Source of the DNA: Mesostigma viride
Lineage: Eukaryota > Streptophyta > Mesostigmatophyceae > Mesostigmatales > Mesostigmataceae
Direction: 5' to 3'
Length of the DNA stretch: 64,000 nt
Assembly (NCBI GenBank): GCA_009746045.1
Contig: RPFO01001430.1
Location: 1-64,000, forward strand
This document shows, piece after piece, positions 53,801 to 64,000 of the stretch. The position numbers and the translations under genes were made by a program. Under the pieces are notes generated by a model. That model did no database searches. It was given only the letters and a program-made list of their open reading frames with translations, and was not told the origin of the DNA. Every line of letters begins with the position of its first letter. Positions within the stretch are counted from its first letter, which is position 1.

Positions 53801-56070
53801 GGGTCCAAATATTTTGTTCTTCCAGTTGGAATGGAACATCCCCTGCCCCGCGGTTCAGCCCTCATCGTTGCCTTGTGTTCCCCGGCCCGTCGCATGTCTA
53901 GCCGTGGGCGCGCTCGCATCCCGCCGCATGTCTAGCCATGGGCGCGCTCGCATCCCGCCGCATGTCTAGCCGTGGGCGCGCTCGCATCCCGTGGCATGTC
54001 TAGCCGTGGGCGCGCTCGCATCCCGTGGCATGTCTAGCCGTGGGCGCGCTCGCATCCCGTCGCATGTCTAGCCGTGGGTGCGCTCGCATCCCGCCGCATG
54101 TCTAGCCGTGGGCGCGCTCGCATCCCGTGGCATGTCTAGCCGTGGGCGCGCTCACATCCCGTCGCATGTCTAGCCGTGGGCGCGCTCGCATCCCGTCGCA
54201 TCCCTAGCCGTGGGCGCGCTCGCATCCCGTCGCATGTCTAGCCGTGGGCGCGCTTGCATCCCGTTGCATGTCTAGCCGTGGGCGCGCTCGCATCCCGTGG
54301 CATGTCTAGCCGTGGGCGCGCTCGCATCCCGTCGCATGTCTAGCCGTGGGCGCGCTCGCATCCCGTCGCATGTCTAGCCGGGGGCGCGCTTGCATCCCGT
54401 TGCATGTCTAGCCGTGGGCGCGCTCGCATCGCGTCGCATGTCTAGCCGTGGGCGCGCTCGCATCCCGTCGCATGTCTAGCCGTGGGCGCGCTCGCATCCC
54501 GTCGCATGTCTAGCCGGGGGCGCGCTCGCATCCCGCCGCATGTCTAGCCGTGGGCGCGCTCGCATCCCGTTGCATGTCTAGCCGTGGGCGCGCTCGCATC
54601 CCGTCGCATCCCTAGTCGTGGGCGCGCTCGCATCCCGTCGCATGTCTAGCCGTGGGCGCGCTCGCATCCCGTTGCATGTCTAGCCGTGGGTGCGCTCGCA
54701 TCCCGTCGCATGTCTAGCCGTGGGCGCGCTCGCATCCCGTTGCATGTCTAGCCGTGGGCGCGCTCGCATCCCGTCGCATGTCTAGCCGTGGGTGCGCTCG
54801 CATCCCGTCAGCACAGCCTGCACCCCGCGGAGTTACAGGTGTTGATTTACAGGCCTGCGAAAATACTTATCCCATCCGTCATGATTATCGTTTACCGCCG
54901 TGCTTGTCCTTTACGGCCATGCTTGTCATTTACCGCCATGGTTTTCGTTGGCCCTTGTGGGCGGGTGCTGGGGGAGCAACGGGGCATGGGCACCTGTCGC
55001 TGCCTATGGGGGATCCAAACTGCCCACAATCGATGATAGTGTGGTCACTAACACGGTCACTAACACGGTCACTAACATGGTCACTACTACGCTCACTAAT
55101 ACGGTCACTAACACGGTCACTAACACGGTCACTAACACGGTCACTAACATGGTCACTACTACGCTCACTAACACGGTCACTAACACGGTCACTAACACGG
55201 TCACTAACACGGTCACTAACACGGTCACTAACATGGTCACTACTACGCTCACTAACACGGTCACTAACACGGTCACTAACACGGTCACTAACACGGTCAC
55301 TAACACGGTCACTAACATGGTCACTACTACGCTCACGAACACGGTCACGAACACGGTCACTAACACGGTCACGAACACGGTCACTAACACGGTGACTAAC
55401 ATGGTCACTCATAGGATATTTATGCCGCATTTCTTGGCCCCCTTCGCAGGTGCTGGTATGGGTGGACCGGCTCTCGCTGCGAGAACAAAGCAAAGGCCAT
55501 TCCCTGCCTCAACGACTGCAGTCACCACGGTAATTGCGTGGAGAGCGTGTGCGTGTGCGATCCGGGCTACTGGGGCGCAGACTGCTCCATGTTCATGCGG
55601 GACGGCGCGCCTGCGTTTTTGGCCAAGGACGCCTGGCAGGGGGACGGGGTACAGAGGCACCCGCCGCCGGACGTGAAGGTGTTTGTGTACGACTTCCCCC
55701 CCCAGATCAACGAGTGGCTACATATGTTCTACCGAAGGGAGGCCCTCGACCTCGGGCGGTAAGTGGTGGCACGTACTACCGAGGTAAATATAGTGCCCTC
55801 CCACTCTAGAGGATCGGGATGAAGCAACTGTTTGCAAAGCAGCAGGCATGTTGTGGCGGCATGACCCGCGCTGCGCGCCACCCCCCCCCTTTGCGTTCCC
55901 GTTAATATTCTCCCACGAGCGGATACCCCCAATGGTGGGGCTCACGTGCCGTCCTTTTGCATCGTGGAGCGACCATGCAATCAGGCACGCACGCACATGC
56001 ATTTGCACTTGCGCGAACATAGTTAGCACTCAGACGACCCACATAACCAACCAACCAGCCAACCAACCAA

Positions 56071-56105
<35 letters not shown>

Positions 56106-56393
56106 ACCAACCAACCAACCAACCGACCGACCGACCGACCGACCGACCGACCGACCGACCGACCGACCGACCGACCGACCGACCGACCGACCGACCGACC
56201 GACCGACCGACCGACCGACCGACCGACCGACCGACCGACCGACCGACCGACCGACCGACCGACCGACCGACCGACCGACCGACGACCGACCGACCGACCG
56301 ACCGACCGACCGACCGACCGACCGACCGACCGACCGACCGACCGACCGACCGACCGACCGACCGACCGACCGACCGACCGACCGACCGACCAA

Positions 56394-56428
<35 letters not shown>

Positions 56429-59400
56429 ACTGGCCAACCAACCAACCAACCAACCTACCAACCAACCAACCAACCAACCAACCAACCAACCAACCAAACC
56501 CCATCTCCCCCTCTCCTCCCCTCCCCCTCCCCCTCTTGTTTTGTCTCTGTCTCTGTATCTCCGCACGCGCGCACGTTCTCATTTGGTCCTTCCTCCTTTC
56601 TCAGTGCCTCTGTCCACCCACCCACCCACCCACCCACCCACCCACCCACCCACCCACCCACCCACCCACCCACCCACCCACCCACCCACCCACCCACCAC
56701 CCACCCACCCACCCACCACCCACCCACCACCCACCCACCCACCCACCACCCACCCACCCACCCACCCACCCACCCACCCACCCACCCACCCACCCACCCA
56801 CCCACCACCCACCCACCCACCCACCCACCCACCCACCCACCCACCCACCACCCACCCACCCACCCACCCACCACCCACCCACCCACCCACCACCCACCCA
56901 CCCACCCACCCACCCACCCACCCACCACCCACCCACCACCCACCACACCACCACCCACCCACCCACCCACCCACCCACCCACCCACCCACCCACCCACCC
57001 ACCCACCCACCCACCCACCCACCCACCCACCCCCTTTCTTCCCCGCGGAGAGCCGACAGCAAGCACAAGTGCGCCATACATACAGCACACTCCTCTCTGT
57101 GCGATTCCCATTTCTGCAGCCTCTGCACCCGCCACGGTGCACATACACATCAGACCTTGCCTGTGGTCATCCATTGTTGATGCGGGTGGATGCCCCTCTT
57201 TTATGGTCCTTGAATCGCCCCGCAGCCCAAGCCCATGTCTCTTGTTTTCCACCGCCCTGCCCCTGCCTTAGACTTACCAACTACCGTGCCACCGCTACGC
57301 GCGCCTGCACCCTTGTGGCCGCACGGCCCTCCCTTGTTCCCTCTGCTACTACCGTGACCATCGCGCCTGCCCCCATTTGGTGTGCCATTCAAGGGATGGC
57401 ATGCCAAGAAGTCAGTTAATGTACAGTCATTCCCGCGTTAAGTTACCGTCGCCGCCAAAATCTGGGCGTTGTAACTTAACGCGGGAATGTAACTTAACAC
57501 GGGGACGTAACCTTAGCGGTAGAATTCGGCTAGCAGCCCACCCCCTCCTCCTCTGACGGACTTCTATACGGCAATCGACAGCTCTCGTCAAGCCCGATCC
57601 AGCTGCAGCATCCCAGTCGCCGGAAGTCCATTTTTCCGGCCTAATATTTACCAAAATGTGGGCGGTGAGGGATACGCCGCCAAAATCTGGGCGTCGTAAC
57701 TTAGCGCGAGAACATAGCCTTAAGAATCGTAACTTAACGCGGGAATGACTGTATTTTGTCCCCTGGGATGGACACACACACTCACAAACACACACACACA
57801 TACACTCACACACACACACGCACCCACGCACGCACATGCACACACACACACATACGAACCACCGTGCAGGGGCATGGCCCGCAAACTACACGAGCGTTTC
57901 CTCTGCTCCCGCTACCGCACGCTCGACCCGGAAGAAGCCCACTACTTTTATGTGCCCGCGTACGGCGAGTCGTCACTGGGCCGCACGTACGTGTTCAACT
58001 ACCTTCGTGAGGAGTACCCGCGCTACTACCTGTCGGAGGACCGGTACCCTGACCACCTGATGGTGTTGCAGCATGACGCGGGCGCACAGAAGTATTTCAT
58101 GGAGACGCGGCAGCGAATACCGGAGTTTGTGAGTGGGGGGGCATGATTGCACCGGACGTTGTGAGTACCATCGCATCAATGAGGGTTTGATTAGAGCAGA
58201 AGGACTGGACTTAGAGAGTACCTTCGCTTACCTGCATGCATACTGGACTTTGCGAGTACAGTCGATCTTGCATGGTCCAGATCTTCCAGATTTCAGGCCT
58301 GCGCTGGTTGTCTCATTGACATAGTTGTGGGCATAGTCAGATCGCAAGGTCCGGTGGGGCTTTGTAAGTGGTGGGGCATGCGATGCATACCGGACTTAGA
58401 GAGTGGGGGGCAAGTTACAAGGCGTTCCAGATTCGGTGAGTGGTTGTACTTACTTGACTTTGTGAAAATATACTACTATCCATGGTGAGGCGTAATCAGT
58501 GTATGTCGGACCTCGTAAGTACAGTCACATACGTGTGCAGACCTTCCCTCCCTCCCTCCCTCCCTCCCTCCCTCCCTCCCTCCCTCCTCCCTCCCTCCCT
58601 CCCTCCCTCCCTCCCTCCCTCCCTCCTCCCTCCCTCCCTCCCTCCCTCCCTCCCTCCCTCCCTCCCTCCCTCCCTCCTCCCTCCCTCCCTCCCTCCCTCC
58701 CTCCCTCCCTCCCTCCCTCCCTCCCTCCCTCCCTCCCTCCCTCCCTCCCTCCCTCCCTCCCTCCCTCCCTCCTCCCTCCTCCCTCCCTCCCTCCCTCCCT
58801 CCCTCCCTCCCTCCCTCCCTCCCTCCCTCCCTCCCTCCTCCCTCCCTCCCTCCCTCCCTCCCTCCCTCCCTCCCCTCCCTCCCTCCCTCCCTCCTCCCTC
58901 CCTCCCTCCCTCCTCCCTCCCTCCCTCCTCCCTCCCTCCCTCCCTCCCTCCCTCCCTCCCTCCCTCCCTCCCTCCCTCCCTCCCTCCCTCCCTCCCTCCT
59001 CCCTCCCTCCCTCCCTCCTCCCTCCCTCCCTCCCTCCCTCCCTCCCTCCCTCCCTCCCTCCCTCCCTCCCTCCCTCCCTCCCTCCCTCCCTCCTCCCTCC
59101 CTCCCTCCCTCCCTCCCTCCCTCCCTCCCTCCCTCCCTCCCTCCCTCCCTCCTCCCTCCCTCCCTCCTCCCTCCCTCCCTCCCTCCCCCTCCTCCCTCCC
59201 TCCCTCCCTCCCCCTCCCTCCCTCCCTCCCTCCCTCCCTCCCTCCCTCCCTCCCTCCCTCCCTCCTCCCTCCCTCCCTCCCTCCCTCCCTCCCTCCCTCC
59301 CTCCCTCCCTCCTCCCTCCCTCCCTCCCTCCCTCCTCCCTCCCTCCCTCTCCTCCCTCCCTCCTCCCTCCCTCCCTCACCCCCACCCCACGTCGCCCTCT

Positions 59401-61925
59401 CCTCATCCACACCAGCAGTCCTGATGGCCCCATTCACGTTCCCCGTTTCCTGCCCCCACCCACATGGCCACGTGCCCCCCCAACCCCCCCCCCTCAGGTC
59501 CGGTCACGTGCCATCTTCCTGCAACACATGGGCCGCTCCGTGCCGGACAGCGCATGGGGGGAGGACCCCAGGAAGGTCCACGTGTCGCCCTCGTTTGCGG
59601 CGTTCCAGGATATCCTCATCCCCCCCACAGACTCAGGGGCAAGCAGCATCGCAAGTTGGTCGCCGTACTACCGCGCACAGTCGTTCACAGACGGCGTGGG
59701 CGTGCGTCCACGCAAGAACGTCCTCTACTTCTCCGGTTTCGTGTACCCGGACGAGAAGCCCTACCACATCAAGCAGCCGCGCAACCAGGTGTTTGTTATG
59801 CATGTGGATTTGCGTGACAACCGCCTTCCTCATTGCCCTGCCATATCCTTCCGCAGTAAGCAGCCACGCAACCAGGCGTGGGTGTGATCGTGTGTGCTCC
59901 AATCCTGTGCTTGCAACGTTTTTTCTTGGACTTCTATCGTCTGTTATCACCAATATTTCTATTGTTTCCTGTCATTTCCTATGTGTTTGCTATGCCACAT
60001 CAGCACACCGCCAAACCTGCCTCTGGCCGACTTTGCATTCCGTCCAGTATGCATGCCGGTACCTGGTGTGCGCATAACAGACTCTCCCACTTTGCCCCCC
60101 GTCGTCTGTGAGTACCCACCCCTCGCGCGCGATGGTGACAGATCTTCTCCCACTTTGCCTCACGCTCCAACGAGACCTTCCTCCTCATTAACACGCGCAT
60201 CTCCCGCGGCGACCCAAAGTACTGGCAACACCAAGCGGAGAGCACGTTCTGCCTGGGGTTGCCGGGCAAGGGCGGGGGGTGGGGCCGCCGCACCCACCTC
60301 TCCGTCATGATGGGGTGCATACCCATCGTTATCGAGGACGAGCGCGCGCAGATGTACGACGAGTTGCTGCCGTGGGACAGCTTTTCGTTGCGGCTCGCGG
60401 TACGTATGGGGCAGTGGTGCAGTACGGGGATACTCCCTTGCGTTCCGATGTTTTCATGGGCTGGGTATCACGAGATGTCATCATGCTTGCAAGTGAGGAT
60501 GAGGTTGAGGAATGTGCATGGGAGGCATGCGCATGGGCCTTAGGCGCATGGGACGGGACTCGCCTGGACCATGCGTGCAGAGCGCACACGCTTGTCCCAA
60601 GTACCAAGGGAGCAGGTGCAAAGTATCCAGTTCCTGGCCCTAGTGACGATATTCCGATTCCGTCACCATTCCGACAGCCACATGAGCGAGAAAGGTATCA
60701 AAGAGACAACCAATACGTCTCAAATTTTTCAAAACCACAACGTTGGCAGAATGGTGTAGTGGTGGCGTAGGGCGTGGGCGGGGATGTGGAAAACGTGCAG
60801 CGGTGTTGTGCGGTGGTGCATGGTGGGCTAAGGCCTGCCCTATTCATCTGATGCCATCCTGTTTCCCTAGGTGTTGTTGCACCTTGATGCTGCCCTCCCT
60901 TGGCGCCAGTGTCGTCTGTTGTCATAGTCGTCTGGTATACAATTCTTGTTTGTTGTTTGCCTCGCTTGGGGTTGGCGATTGCCTTCCCTTGGTGTGGGCC
61001 CCCATTGTTGTTGGTGCCGTCTGTGGCAGATCACGGCATGCTCCTTGTTGAGGCAAGCTTGGGTGCATGTTGTCTGGATTGTAGCTTGCGTGGACGTTTC
61101 CGGATATTGTCTGCGTTGATGGTATTGGACTGTGACATTGCACATCGTCAGCAAACAGGCACGATGAGGAACTTTGATGTGGATGCTTTTGCGAAATTTA
61201 GCCGATGGTGCCACCCAGACACGAGCCTTTGTGGACACTGGGGAGATCTGCAGGCATGTGCCCATCCGCGCCATACTTGCATGCTCTGCATGGGGGCACA
61301 CGGCGAGTGATCCGGCGGTAGCGATCCACTACATTGTACATCCTATATCCGACTCTAGTGATGCATTACATAGTACACATCCTATATCCGACGCTAGTGA
61401 TGCACTACATTGTACATCCTATATCCGACACTAGCGATGCACTACATAGTACATCCTATTCTACTCTATCCTGTGTTATCCATGAACAAACATCTGCCTG
61501 CGTGTGCGGATGCCGCGGCGCCGCAGGAAAAGGATATCCCCACGTTGTTTCACTTTGCGGCCAGCGTCCAAAAGGACACGCGGCGCGTCGCATCGATGCA
61601 GAGGGAGCTCGGCTGCGCCGCGCAGCTCATGTGGTGGACCAGCACGACGGGGCCGTTGGGCGAGGATGGGCGATTCGATGCCTTCACGGCGCTCATGGGG
61701 ACGCTGCGCCGGCGGCTAAAATTTGCGGGCGGATGGGGGGTCAAGAACAACCCCGTCAAGTCGGCGTGTTCGGTGGTGGCAGAGGCCCCGCTGCTCCCCA
61801 ACACATACCCGGGGGGGAAGGGACTGTGCGCCGCGATGTGGGAGGGGATGGCGCCGGAGGCAAAGTACTGCAAGATGTGCCGCGACAACCGCTGCCCAAC
61901 GTGTTGCATGAGCTTGGGCGGCTAA
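50889..61925 (+). CDS. Exostosin-family glycosyltransferase with EGF-like modules, eight exons
   Basis: Exons with GT/AG borders and matching phases: 50889-51791, 52525-52784, 53104-53238, 55450-55758, 57870-58128, 59498-59788, 60142-60399, 61527-61925, together about 937 residues. A signal-anchor helix (about residues 14-33) gives Golgi type II topology. Cys-rich EGF-like modules lie at the end of exon 1 and across exons 3-4, with DPGYWGADC. The exostosin domain begins with VFVYDFPPQ in exon 4, continues with HYFYVPAYG in exon 5 and VLYFSGF in exon 6, and ends in exon 7 with FCLGLPG, the GCIPIVI loop and a WDSFSLRL end. These are the usual exostosin/GT47 signatures. Exon 8 is a Cys-rich tail. 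Such genes are numerous in green algae. The acceptor at 52525 rather than 52554 is required by phase. Confidence 0.88.
52158..52430 (+). repeat. 52-bp minisatellite in exostosin intron 1
   Basis: GGACATGACC recurs at 52158, 52210, 52262, 52314, 52366 and 52418, a regular 52-bp period with few changes except in the first and last copies. Confidence 0.92.
53262..53425 (+). repeat. 36-bp repeat in exostosin intron 3
   Basis: GCGCGCAGCATCATGTA-type units start at 53265, 53301 and 53337, followed by one or two diverged copies. Confidence 0.85.
53890..54815 (+). repeat. 34-bp minisatellite, about 27 copies, in exostosin intron 3
   Basis: The unit CATGTCTAGCCGTGGGCGCG plus CTCGCATCCCGYYG repeats head to tail with scattered substitutions. 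Confidence 0.95.
55033..55412 (+). repeat. 12-bp repeat with higher-order pattern in exostosin intron 3
   Basis: ACTAACACGGTC units are interrupted at regular intervals by ACTAACATGGTCACTACTAC-GCTC, giving a higher-order period made of three to five basic units. The array ends about 40 bases before the exon 4 acceptor. Confidence 0.92.
56040..56500 (+). repeat. (CCAA/CCAG)n and (GACC)n arrays in exostosin intron 4
   Basis: A central (GACC)n array of about 270 bases (with one GAC interruption near 56281) is flanked on both sides by CCAA and CCAG units in roughly mirrored order. Confidence 0.95.
56607..57030 (+). repeat. (ACCC)n array in exostosin intron 4
   Basis: About 420 bases of ACCC units with occasional ACC steps. 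The complementary strand is (GGGT)n, a strong G-quadruplex former. Confidence 0.95.
57422..57753. mobile_element. Pogo/Tc1-mariner-like MITE in exostosin intron 4
   Basis: TACAGTCATTCCCGCGTTAA plus GTTAC at 57422-57446 is repeated exactly inverted at 57729-57753 (25 bp). Inner copies of the GTAACTTAACGCGGGAA motif occur at about 57470-57490. Terminal CAG...CTG flanked by TA at both ends fits pogo-like elements. There is no ORF, so it is non-autonomous. Confidence 0.85.
58543..59380 (+). repeat. (CCCT)n array, about 840 bp, in exostosin intron 5
   Basis: A polypyrimidine array of CCCT with sporadic CCT steps on the coding strand. Its long reading frames on both strands are artefacts of the repeat. 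Confidence 0.97.
61330..61460 (+). repeat. About 40-bp repeat in exostosin intron 7
   Basis: Three copies of a unit with CATCCTATATCCGAC and CTAGYGATGCA, ending 60 bases before the exon 8 acceptor. Confidence 0.85.
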
Positions 61926-62691
61926 CCGATAAATTAAGTAGTTAGGGGCATGTATGACGGCGCGCAGATTGAGCACTAGGGTCAAATGTATATCTGTAAA
62001 TAATAATGACTTGAGTGAAAAGCATTGGAGGGTGATGTACGGTCAGGGACAGGTTGAAATATGTCCCCAGGATGAGAGTTGTGGATTAGAACTGATGAAT
62101 CCTCCACGAGTCACCCAAATTCATGGAAAATGGTTACACACGCATGGAAAATGATGCTTGCGATGGATGACACTGTCATGCAGCCTGGAGCTACTGTACT
62201 TTAGTGTTATCGGTACCAGCGGACCCACTGTGCCACAGCGATAGGCCGTACCACATGTTCACGATTGGCCAACCAAGTATAGTATCACCCTGGCGGTGCG
62301 GGGCTATGAGTTGGTGGCCGAAAGTTTGCTCAGTTGGCCAAGGATTCTAAGTGAGCAAACTTTCGGCGCGCAACGCGCGGCTTGTTCAGGAAGTACGGCA
62401 AATCGAAAAATGCCTAGGCACTTTTGGATTCGACTAGGCATTTTTTTCCAGGACTAGATCTGACAGAAAAATGCCTAGGCATTTTTCTGTCAGATCTAGT
62501 CCTGAAAAAAAAATGCCCAGGCATTTTTTTGTCAGATCTAGTCGGTCGCAACTACCGTAGTAGCAAGGCATTTTATGCGTGCTCGACTGCTCGGCATTTT
62601 GGGTTTAACGGACTGCACTGCACTTCGAATTTGAATGAAAGCAACGTTGAACACGTTTTAAGGTGAGCTCGGTGGGTGAGAACAAGCGGAA
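61926..62691. other. Palindrome-rich spacer
   Basis: CCGAAAGTTTGCTCA (62318-62332) and its exact complement (62352-62366) form a 15-bp stem. A 56-bp perfect palindrome lies at 62449-62504, centred on CCTAGG, and a further half-copy follows to 62543. No ORF of note. Confidence 0.8.
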
Positions 62692-63144
62692 ATGGCTGCC
62701 ACAATGGGCACCGAAACCATGCAATTATGCGGGGGTGGTTGCAAAAACATGGTTGGCCCAGTCCACAAGTGCACGTGCGGCAAGTGGATGCATGTTTTTT
62801 GTGGCGTCGGCGTGGGAGAAGAGGGTTTTGGACGTAGACAATTCTGTGCAAGGAATGCTGCGGCGATACGAAGGTCGCCAGGAAAGTCGCTCCGGATGAC
62901 CCGGGCAATCAGCTTGACAGTGATAGCGCAAAAGGAATCGACAATCTTGAGGGCTGATGACAAAGAAGCCCACGCTGATGGGGAAGAAGATGCTGAGGAG
63001 GCTGAGGATAGGGCCCTTCTAGCTGGGGAGGAGGCCAGATTGGAAGGAACTGACCTTGACGAACTGGACCGTGCCCTTTTATGTGGGCGAAAGGAGGCCA
63101 TGACAAGTGAGCAGGTACAGGGCGAAGTATTTTTGAAATCATGA
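62692..63144 (+). CDS. Cys/His zinc-finger protein, probable first exon or transposon-related
   Basis: This 150-residue frame has a finger near the N-terminus: C-x3-C (CGGGC), then CTC, GKWMHVFC, and a later Cys in RRQFC. The rest is charged and Glu/Asp/Ala-rich. A similar finger occurs at the start of some algal DNA-transposon proteins, which would fit the palindromes just upstream, but no catalytic domain is seen before the window ends. Confidence 0.4.
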   Translation: MAATMGTETMQLCGGGCKNMVGPVHKCTCGKWMHVFCGVGVGEEGFGRRQFCARNAAAIRRSPGKSLRMTRAISLTVIAQKESTILRADDKEAHADGEEDAEEAEDRALLAGEEARLEGTDLDELDRALLCGRKEAMTSEQVQGEVFLKS

Positions 63145-63319
63145 CAGGCTGCCTGCTGCGGACTTTCGTTTTGCGGTATATAGCGGTCATGCATTCGCGG
63201 GAACTCGCAGGTTTCGAAATGTTTCTTTGTCGCTGCATGTTTATATGTGCATGACGTATGTGCATTCATGCATTATGTGCAACATTCATTGGTGCTGCCG
63301 GAACGCGTTACTTGTTACA

Positions 63320-64000
63320 GGGATGTGCCGGATTTGAACAAGGCGACAGAGATGCCGACACCAAGGTCGATGGTAGCGGCGATCACGTTGATGGTCAAAC
63401 CGATGCCGATGCCAGTGACGATGGCCGTGCCCACGGCGATGCCAAGGGCGATGAACATGGCCATCAACATGCCCATGGCAGTGGCGAGGTAGTGGCTGCG
63501 GGTGATACACTGCTGCGTTCAGCTGACATCAGCCGGGATTGTTCTGGGACAGCACCTACCATCGAGCGCGGCTCCATCTTTGCAAGTGCACGACCCCAAG
63601 CGACATACGTAGTCGTTTCAGTGGTTGAAGGTGCAGGCTTCTTGATGGCCAAAACCACAGTCTCCAACCTGAAGGGCCTTAAGCAACGCTCGAGTCAGCG
63701 CCCCATCATTGATGCAATTTGCCCTTTTGTGTTTGTCAAGCTCCCCTTTGATGGCAAAGGCATGCCTTTCACCCAAGCTCTTGACGCAAACGGCACTAGC
63801 CCTACGCGATGCAACCTGGGCCAGCTAGGGATGCCACCTTGGCAGTTGGTGAACGTCTCTTGGCCACGCTTGATGTGCAGCAGTTCTCCAAGTATCCGGC
63901 TGCGTTCTGCCGTGTGGGCAATGATTCAGCCCCTTTTCCTTTCGATGAGGCACCGGGATGGCAGTCTTCTCGCCCTGCAAAGGTGCCCAAGCTGGCATCA
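63320..64000 (+). CDS. Partial ORF running off the right edge
   Basis: A frame open from about 63320 to the end starts with an Asp/Gly/Ala/His-rich low-complexity region (GDAKGDEHGHQHAHG type) and then has about 150 residues of ordinary composition, with two hydrophobic strands and a FVFVKLPFDGKGMPF segment. It could be a later exon of the zinc-finger gene at 62692. It is incomplete. Confidence 0.4.

Noticed and set aside
54754-55676. Long open frames with TNTVTN or LTRSLTRS repeats on both strands
   Set aside because: They are translations of 12-bp and 34-bp tandem repeats inside intron 3 of the exostosin gene. All frames stay open because the unit length is a multiple of three or lacks stops.
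55848-57419. Frames of [16 protein letters not shown] and GWVGGWVG type
   Set aside because: They are products of (GACC)n and (ACCC)n arrays. A phase-consistent exon chain of the exostosin gene skips this region.
56040-59380. CRISPR-like array
   Set aside because: Arrays lack unique spacers; they are simple tandem repeats.
58482-60077. 500-residue LPPSLPPS and GGREGGRE frames
   Set aside because: They are translations of the (CCCT)n array. Only 59498-59788 within this span is exon.

Overview
The window looks like a piece of a unicellular algal genome (probably green lineage) in which a segment of a large eukaryotic DNA virus sits next to host chromatin. Two very different halves meet at about 31.8-32.05 kb. 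The left half (1-31.8 kb) is gene-dense and apparently intron-free, with genes on both strands and gene types typical of giant viruses (Nucleocytoviricota and endogenised relatives): an OTU-type protease, a Rieske oxygenase, a BRO/KilA-like protein, an HNH nuclease, F-box-like proteins, a chromodomain protein and a family of small Cys/His-finger proteins. No hallmark gene (major capsid, PolB, packaging ATPase) lies in the window, so the viral assignment rests on gene style and family content. The right half (32-64 kb) has LINE retrotransposons, a hAT insertion, a pogo-like MITE, microsatellites and two intron-rich glycosyltransferase genes, as in algal nuclear DNA.

Left half, block 1 (1-18.2 kb): compact genes with short spacers. 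These are a Rieske oxygenase, a degenerate PD-(D/E)XK-like protein, a possible virion protein, small membrane and basic proteins, a very long repeat protein (about 5.0-8.3 kb), a giant proline-rich OTU protein (10.0-14.9 kb), a CREST-like membrane protein and three paralogous Cys/His-finger genes. Several reading frames break by one base, mostly in mononucleotide runs, which means either decay of an integrated virus or indel errors in the assembly.

Left half, block 2 (18.4-31.8 kb): longer, eukaryote-like spacers with CCAAT boxes, CCCGTGG motifs, heat-shock-element-like TTCTAGAA sites and a shared 3' motif (AATAAA followed 25-40 bases later by CATCTCATGCA). Its genes are a BRO-like protein flanked by its own degenerate fragments, a finger-plus-J-domain protein, several CxxC-rich proteins, an HNH protein, an F-box-like protein and a chromodomain protein. 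A striking inverted-repeat structure with 49-bp AT-rich iterons lies at 24.81-25.38 kb.

Right half: three LINE copies in the same orientation (32.0-40.4 kb) share a (TTAA)n tail. One has its endonuclease domain split by a 1,315-bp hAT element with a perfect 8-bp target duplication, and one carries 168-bp tandem monomers upstream of ORF1. A fucosyltransferase-like gene occupies about 47.8 to 41.9 kb on the minus strand. An eight-exon exostosin-family gene with EGF-like modules (50,889-61,925) can be rebuilt exon by exon with consistent phases; its introns are swollen by minisatellites, tetranucleotide arrays and a MITE. The right edge holds palindromes and a partial zinc-finger gene.
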